A stretch of 64,000 nt of DNA from Fistularia commersonii. Its lineage: Eukaryota > Chordata > Actinopteri > Syngnathiformes > Fistulariidae. The DNA is taken from the NCBI GenBank assembly GCA_037954325.1, contig JBBMNZ010000001.1, positions 25,245,758 to 25,309,757 on the forward strand, written 5' to 3'. Made by a program: the position numbers and the translations under genes. Each line of letters opens with the position of its first letter. Position 1 is the stretch's first letter. Shown here piece by piece: positions 58,350 to 64,000 of the stretch. The notes under the pieces are model-generated. The model ran no database searches. It was not told the origin of the DNA and saw only the letters and a program-made list of their open reading frames with translations.

Positions 58350-59639
58350 CTATTGCAATATGGTAATACATAGAGCTTCCACTGCATACATGATAACATC
58401 CCAACATGCTTTGCCATTCCTCCCCATCAAATGCAACCTCACACCTATATAAAACATGCGTGTGCAAGTAGGCAGGTTATTGGTGTGCACGTTTTATCAT
58501 TCCAAGCGCCACAACAAACAAGTGCGCGTGTCACCACTGCCACGCGTTCACATAGCTTAACCCAGTGCATCACTTTTATGGTTAGGTTTTATCATTGCCA
58601 ATAGTGATATAGCACTTAATCGCACATGTCGGTTATTTAATAAATCAACAACACACAAAATATTAGGCTCTATTTTCTACTAGGTGCAAGATGCAAAGAC
58701 ACTTTGCAAGTTTCCACCCCTTGCGGTTGTCATAGTTTCCATCCTGTGCCCTGTCACATCAAAAATTAAAAAGAAAAAAAAAACCTGTGCATCTCTGTGC
58801 GCTCCCGGGTATGTGGATGAGGTGGGGTTGTGCACGTGCCTGGTGCAAAGCTGTGTTTCCGACAAGGGCGGGTTGGGTTTGAAGCTCTGTGACACGTCTG
58901 AATTTTTATTTTGAACGGGGGAAGTCATTCACACAGGGACATCCCAGCTTAGCAACACGTCCGTTTTATTTTATTTAAACTGATGGTCTTTGATAAAACA
59001 GAAGTGTCGTAGTCGCTTTTAAAATTGACATTTTTGCGCTTGGGTCCGCTTAATTTTAATGAAAAGCTAAAATCCCAAGTTATTTTAATCAATTTATATT
59101 TAAAGTGATCAAAGCATATAACTTCACATTTATTTATGTTAATGAATTAATTTACTCAACAGCAATTATGTCCCTCGATTTACTCCCATGCTCAGCGAGT
59201 GAGCAGAAAATTCAATTCCTATTCCCATTCAAATTTAAAAAGAAGCGGTGCATTGGTTGGCCTTTTTGTTGTTGCTGAAAAGAAAAGACTTCAAAAACTG
59301 CAAAGGGAGCGTAACGTACCACGTTGCCCGTGTATGACTCCAGAATAAGAGACCGGGTCAAAATGAAGTTTTCTTTGATACCCAATATCGATCAGCATTT
59401 TTTTTTTTTTCCTTTCCGATCAATATTGTTGATTTATTTGTGGCCAATCACACGGCGGTGCAGCATTGTAGACACACGCAGCTGATCTTTTGCTTCTTTA
59501 GCAATCATGAGAATGTTTCACATCAGACAGAGGACTGCTGCCAGCCCAGCCCCTCCAGCCCGTAGGAGTACAAATACACACACACTTTTTTTCTGTATAT
59601 ACAACTTTCGCTGTGTGAATCCTTGGAAAATGTAATGCT

Positions 59640-59960
59640 GCACAAATAAGAATAAGAATAAGAACAACTTTATTAATCCCGAAGGAAATTGCAGTGCCAG
59701 AGTTACAGAATATAAAACAGTAATAAATAATAAAAGAAAGGCAGAATTAGAAATAAAAATAAACTATAAACTATAAAGTGTTTCAGTGAAACTATAAAGT
59801 GTCTTAGTTAGCAGTGATAAACCTATAAGTGTCTTAACATTATAATGTAGCAGTTATGAGATGAGATGAAATATTGCACAGTGTAGCTGTTATGAGATGA
59901 AATAATGCACAGTTCCGAATATTGCACAGAAATGAGATATTGCACATTTTGTTTGTTTTT
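59640..59960. repeat. Interspersed repeat tail (AACTTTATTAATCCCGAAGG type)
   Basis: The stretch starts with repeated AATAAG units and AACAACTTTATTAATCCCGA, followed by A-rich sequence with repeated CTATAAAGTGT and ATATTGCACA units. I recall this opening as the antisense 3' end of fish LINE-derived repeats. The insert at 16207-16572 and the opening at about 62250 look similar. Confidence 0.6.
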
Positions 59961-60779
59961 AAGTTAAAGATAGGTTGTTATGGTTGCCGGCGGCTGAATG
60001 GAGAGGAAATCTGCACAATTACCAGAATTTACTGGTAAAAACAAATGAAAAAAAAAAAAAAAAAAATCTCTCCACAAGGTTTCACCCTTCTCAAGCAGCA
60101 TGGTCCTGGGGGTGAGCCCGCCCCTCACCCGCAGGATTCTCTCTCCGAAGGTAAACGACTCCCTCTGCTGTTATCACCGTGTAAAAACAAAGCAAAACAT
60201 CCCCAAACCCCTACTAGGTTATTTTGTGATTGTTTTGCACAACTTTAAATCAATTAATGATGGTTCAATACTCTTAAGTCGTCTATGAAGTCAACTTACG
60301 CCATTTGAAAAAGTCTTGGTTATGAAAATATCTTCAATCACACTTGATATATTACTAAGGATTACTTTTTTTTTCCCCCAATCTACTTTGAGGGGCCTGG
60401 CAAAGACGCTCAGACTGCAACGGCAGAGTTAACAGGCATTTGGGACGAATCTCTTATCGCTAGTTAAAACGCTGGTTTAAAGACCATTTTATACAAGGGA
60501 AATTTCAAAAAGACAAATCTGTCCTGTCACGCAGCCCCGGCAGAGAGAAATATCCCATCCTCTTCAAGTAAAATGGACTCTTTAGAAAGGACAAAACCCC
60601 TGAGAGTCTAATATGTTTAGTCTTTTTCAAGGGAAATATTTCAATTATTTATATCCTGACCTTGTTAAGCTACAGGGCTCTCCTTTCATTTTGCCCACCT
60701 ATTTATTTTCTGTTCATGCCTGTTTGGGTATCCTGGAATATTAATAGCATTTGAATAAAATTCAACTAAAATCCCTATT

Positions 60780-62010
60780 CCAAAGAAATAGTTGGGACAC
60801 TGAGATTTTACCATTTCATGGGAAATATCAGCTCATTTTGAATTACACAGCAGCAACACATCTGGGGGATTTTTTTACCATTTCGTAGCCTCCGCTCTTC
60901 TTTTAACAGCTGGCTGTAGGAGAGGAATGTTCCCCCGTTCTTGTCCGACGCAGGATTGCAGCACGCCGAGGCAGTCGCTGCAGGATTTTTCATTTCAAGA
61001 TAAGGCAAATGTTTTCTTTTGGTGAAAGGTCTGGACCGCAGGTCAATGCTTCTCCTGCAGAGCCACGCCGCTGTGATGGATGCGGTAGGTCTTGCTGGGA
61101 TAGGGCTTCTCCAAAAGAGACATTGTCTGGAGGAGGAACACGTGTTGCTCTGAAACCTCCATGCACCTTTCAGTGTTGATGGTGCCTTCACGGACGCGCA
61201 CGCTCCCGACACAAATGCAAACCCACACATGCGGGTTTTTAAACCGTCCTCCCAGAAGCTGGATGATCATTCTCTTCGGTCCTCAGGAAACAGCATCGGT
61301 GGTTTCCAAAAAGTCACATACGGCCTCTTTATCGCACGATATGGGCCGTCGCTTGCAGGTGTGTAGTGCACGGCGAACTGGGTTCACAGACAGCCATCTC
61401 AGGCGGCGTTCCTGCGCCCACGCAGTGATGTCTAGGAGTCTGTTTTAACCCGCACCTGCCTCAGGGCCCGAAGATGACAACCATACAACTTCCGCTCCTT
61501 GAGCTCCCCCCCCCACCTGATTCTCTGAGGCTTTTGATAAGATCATGCACAACAGAGGGTGGAATCTTCTATGTCTTAGGTTGAGGAGCATTTTTCTGGA
61601 ATTGTTCCACAACTTTTAGTTTGCACATCTTGCGCCGTGAACCTGAGCAAACCCCTGCACACCTTGACATCGGAGAAACACCGCCCGTTTGAAACGCCCC
61701 TTTTTATACTAAGTCTGGTAACTGGCCTGTTACCAATTAACCTGATTAGTTGTCAATCGCTCCTCCAGTTGTTTTTCATTGGTGCCAATTTTTTTTCCAG
61801 CCTTTTGTCGCTCCTGTTCCAACTGTTCCTGTCCAGCCAACGCTTTTCATGAAATGGTAAAATGTCACAGTTTCAACATCGGAAATGTAGCTTATGTTCC
61901 GCTGGAAATAAAATAAGGGTTTGTGCGATTTGCGGATAATTGCGTTCTGTTTTTATTTACATTTTACTCATGGACCCAACCTTTTTTTGAAATCAGGTCT
62001 GTAAATCAAA
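60780..62010 (-). mobile_element. Decayed Tc1-like DNA transposon with transposase fragments
   Basis: Both ends carry inverted matching blocks: GTTGGGAC and TTTTACCATTTCATG at about 60791-60821, against CATGAAATGGTAAAATGTCA near 61848-61868. The right end continues with TGTTTTTATTTACATTTTAC near 61950, typical of this common fish element. On the minus strand, transposase pieces remain: VREGTINTERCMEVSEQHVF (family EGTINAERYIQVLEQH) at about 61140-61200, SITAAWL near 61070, and KRRAEATKW near the C-terminal end at about 60877-60903. Frameshifts, stops and a large internal deletion of the catalytic region make it inactive. Superfamily assignment (Tc1/mariner) rests on remembered similarity. Confidence 0.72.
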
Positions 62011-62244
62011 CAAACTACGTATATTTTTATTACTTTTTGGAGAGCGTAGATGTTCTCAACGTTCATAAGTCACGGTTTCAAAGCGATATACGCTGGGTTG
62101 GATTCACCCGTACCGATGGCGGCGGAGCTGCCGTGCACGCCACTATCCAGGCCATTGGAAGAAACATGGGGTTAGGAACGCCTGTGCAAACAACTACAAT
62201 TAAGTATTTTTGTTTCTAAATTCTTTAGTGCCACATCAAGCCAG

Positions 62245-62990
62245 CGTCTACCACTGAGGATAATACTTTATTGGATAATACTTTGTTGATCCCCATAGGG
62301 GGGATTATTTTTTCCCCACAGCACAACAATAACAGTATTAATAAATATGAGTATAAATAAAAGTAAATAAGAGACAATTACAAGATACTAAAGTACATCC
62401 ACAAAAAAATAGACAGCAAAATGAACAACATGAATGAGAAAAAAAAAAAAAAGCAAGGGTAAGAATAGACAACCAAAATGACAACTATAAGGATAAGAAC
62501 AGAAATAGAGTGGCAATGATAATAACAAAAATAAACATGATGCGAATGGAGTGACACCGACAAGGATTAAAGATAAACAACGGAGTTAGCGAGGTTGCGG
62601 TAGCACAGATGCACCTCCGGATGGTCAGAGTTGTTTGCCGTCCAGACTGCTGTTATACAGTCTGATGGCCGCGGGCACAAGGGAGCGTCCGAAGCGTTCG
62701 TTGAGATGAACCGTTGGCTGAATGAGCTGCATCGGCCACAGCTCGTGGTGCCGGGGGGTGGGAAGGATCGAATCACGATGATCCGGGTTCGGTCCCGCCA
62801 CCTAGCGGGCTTCCCTCGCTATCTTGTTGAGCCTATTGACCTCACCGTTCCACTGGCACACTATAACAAAAAGGAGCAGCTACCATAAACTGGTAGAAGG
62901 TCTGGAGGAGCCAAACAAACATCTCCTTAGGAAGAACATCCTGCTCTGACCCTTCCTGTCGAGCGCATCTGTGTTTTGCCTGTTTTAATT
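62245..62990 (-). mobile_element. LINE 3' tail and ORF2 C-terminus, antisense
   Basis: The + strand begins ATACTTTGTTGATCCCCATA, the reverse of a common fish LINE terminus. It includes GTTATACAGTCTGATGGCCG and ends near CCTGCTCTGACCCTTCCTGT. On the minus strand the pieces KGQSRMFFLRR near 62940 and the ERFGRSLVPAAIRLYN-like zone near 62650-62700 match the ORF2 C-terminus. A middle segment is missing, so the copy is internally deleted as well as frame-broken. Confidence 0.75.
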
Positions 62991-63738
62991 GTGTATATTG
63001 TGCAATATTATGACTTTGCAGAGGAAGACCGTGCTTGAAAATGCTCGACACATCGAAACGGCGATTTAAAGGTCGTGTCGGCTTTCCTTTATTTCTTTAT
63101 TTGAATATGAAAGTCCAACCGGCGCAAAGTCAGGAGCCAGCGGCTACATTTTTGAGTGAATAATGGGACAAGCAGCGTGAATATCAAGACTGCTCACATT
63201 TAAGTCTAAAAAAGGGCAGCCCATTCGCGGGCCGCCCCGCAGCCCTTCGACGCAGCAACCGGGCTATCGAAGTTTGTCCCTCAAGATAATCAGCCTCTAA
63301 ACTGAAAGCCTCCTGTTCCCCTGGTCATTCTTAGCCTTTATTAAATTCAATAAAGCACAGTCATTCCCTCAGACTCAAGAGTTTGTTTTTTTCCCCTCCC
63401 TCACTCTTTTCTCTCTGTCTCCGTCTCTCTCCTTCGGCTAATCAGACCACTTCAGCGAGGGCTTAAGCAACTGATACCTCAACTTCTCCATTAAGCAGAG
63501 TTTTCCCTAAATTGCAGTCATTTGATTAAAAAAAAAAAAAAAAAGTTGAAGCGCCAAAGTGGGACTTGAGAGCGGTGCTTTTACGCACACCGGCGTTCTG
63601 CGGCGAGACGAACAAAGCCTCCTCAACTTTTAAATGAATCCCCTCCGCTGATTTATTGCGGCGCCGATGAGGAGATCAATTCCGCATTACTTATCATTGA
63701 TTCTCTTATGTGCTTTCTGTTTTCTCCTCCGCTTCCAG

Positions 63739-63806
63739 AAAATTCATCGAGCGCTCCACACGACTTACGAGGACGTGGGGAAGGAGCTCACCGGCCTCGA
63801 CGAAAA
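63739..63806 (+). CDS. grin3b: grin3b exon 11: start of cytoplasmic tail (3' limit ambiguous)
   Basis: After CGCTTCCAG the frame reads KIHRALHTTYEDVGKELTGL DEK. KIHRAL follows LQYWLHTSQ in GRIN3B proteins, which fixes the exon. Two 3' ends are possible. A TAA stop directly follows the AAG at 63808-63810, giving a tail of only 23 residues after the M4 exon. Alternatively GTAATG at 63807 is a donor and the exon ends in phase 2 at 63806, with the rest of the tail beyond the window. Mammalian GluN3 tails, as I recall, run well over 100 residues past this point, which favours the splice. GTAATG lacks the +5 G and is a mediocre donor. Confidence 0.85.
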
Positions 63807-63810
63807 GTAA

Positions 63811-64000
63811 TGAAACCTTTGACTAACTTATGAGTTCCTGCCTTAAATATCCCTTAAGGTTGCAAGGCGTTTTTCAAAATAAGCACTCGCAGACAGGCTT
63901 CGTGCTTTACACATCTTACATGCCTTTCAGGCTCAGAGCCCATAAATAAGGTGACAGACATCCAGTATTTCAGAATGGGTAAAAACAGGCCGGCCAAAAG
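63811..64000. other. End of window: intron or 3' UTR of grin3b
   Basis: No open frame continues the tail. The stretch would be intron 11 if GTAATG at 63807 is used, or 3' untranslated sequence if the TAA is the real stop. No AATAAA polyadenylation signal is seen in it (AATAAG occurs at about 63945). Confidence 0.5.

Larger units (their letters stand above)
58278..63738 (+). other. grin3b intron 10 (about 5.5 kb)
   Basis: The intron runs from GTGAGA to CGCTTCCAG, phase 0. It contains the (CA)31 tract at 58287-58348, a repeat tail at about 59640-59960, a decayed DNA transposon at about 60780-62010 and an antisense LINE tail at about 62245-62990. No host exon is recognised. Confidence 0.8.
24851..63806 (+). 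other. grin3b gene span in this window (10 exons, 5' end missing)
   Basis: Ten exons join without a frame break to give about 830 residues of a GluN3-type NMDA receptor subunit. Junction phases fit at every join: 0 into exon 2, then 2, 1, 0, 0, 0, 2, 1, 0 and 0. All donors are GT and all acceptors AG. The subunit is a plasma-membrane glycine-binding ion-channel protein that assembles with GluN1. GRIN3B rather than GRIN3A is favoured by WSLKR, GLLAYGEV, FSYSSALNLCYAIL, IFCLLVLSSYTANLAAVMVG and the tail KIHRAL; some positions (the FGRTV pore site, MGI.HFSGLF) look more like GRIN3A. Fish may carry two GRIN3B copies, so the a/b suffix is left open. The first exon, with the signal peptide, was not found upstream in the window. 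Confidence 0.9.

Noticed and set aside
58000..58467. Minus-strand frame of 155 codons overlapping exon 10
   Set aside because: It is made of the CA/TG tracts in translation plus the antisense of a firmly identified exon.
60808..61230. Minus-strand frame of 140 codons in intron 10 considered as an antisense gene
   Set aside because: The neighbouring frame shows transposase motifs and the segment lies between inverted end blocks of a DNA transposon.
1..64000. CRISPR array, bacterial operons or prophage
   Set aside because: Direct repeats here are microsatellites or transposons without regular unique spacers, and the gene has vertebrate introns.

Overview
The window is a piece of vertebrate nuclear genome, almost certainly from a teleost fish. 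It holds large introns with consensus splice sites, dense (CA)n/(GT)n microsatellites, and remnants of interspersed repeats typical of fish: a LINE with an FADD reverse-transcriptase box, L2-like LINE tails, Tc1-like DNA transposon debris and short TA-flanked inverted-repeat elements. There is no sign of bacterial gene organisation. Most open frames over 60 codons are chance frames, microsatellites or transposon debris.

The one recognisable gene is on the + strand: an ionotropic glutamate receptor subunit of the NMDA GluN3 class, best matching GRIN3B (grin3b; which fish duplicate cannot be decided). Ten coding exons chain in frame from 24851 to about 63806: 24851-25545, 32032-32528, 34140-34411, 35129-35365, 39511-39657, 39950-40095, 42652-42767, 56771-56922, 58113-58277 and 63739-63806/63810. 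Together they encode about 830 residues: the second half of the amino-terminal domain, ligand-binding half S1, M1, the M2 pore loop, M3 with the SYTANLAA gate, S2, M4 and the start of the cytoplasmic tail. The first exon (signal peptide and start of the amino-terminal domain) was not found and probably lies upstream. The last exon either ends at an immediate TAA or splices to an exon beyond the window.

Layout. 1-24850 is presumably intron 1 and/or upstream DNA, with LINE pieces at about 1016-1272 (-), 6575-7735 (+) and 18821-19051 (-), a nested repeat at about 16150-16815, and a long repeat-poor stretch at about 9560-15120. 25546-63738 is exons and introns. Intron 2 carries an L2-like LINE end and an inverted-repeat element inside another repeat. 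The 14 kb intron 8 carries long AT/CA low-complexity tracts, an antisense LINE piece and a second, oppositely oriented copy of the inverted-repeat element. Intron 10 carries a decayed Tc1-like DNA transposon (about 60780-62010) and an antisense LINE tail (about 62245-62990).

Points of most interest: the exon encoding M4 sits between a (TG)29 tract and a (CA)31 tract that are complementary in the transcript; two introns split what I recall as one large exon in mammalian GRIN3 genes; the cytoplasmic tail end is ambiguous; and a splice donor is formed by the first bases of a CA microsatellite. No unmistakably new multi-gene system was found.
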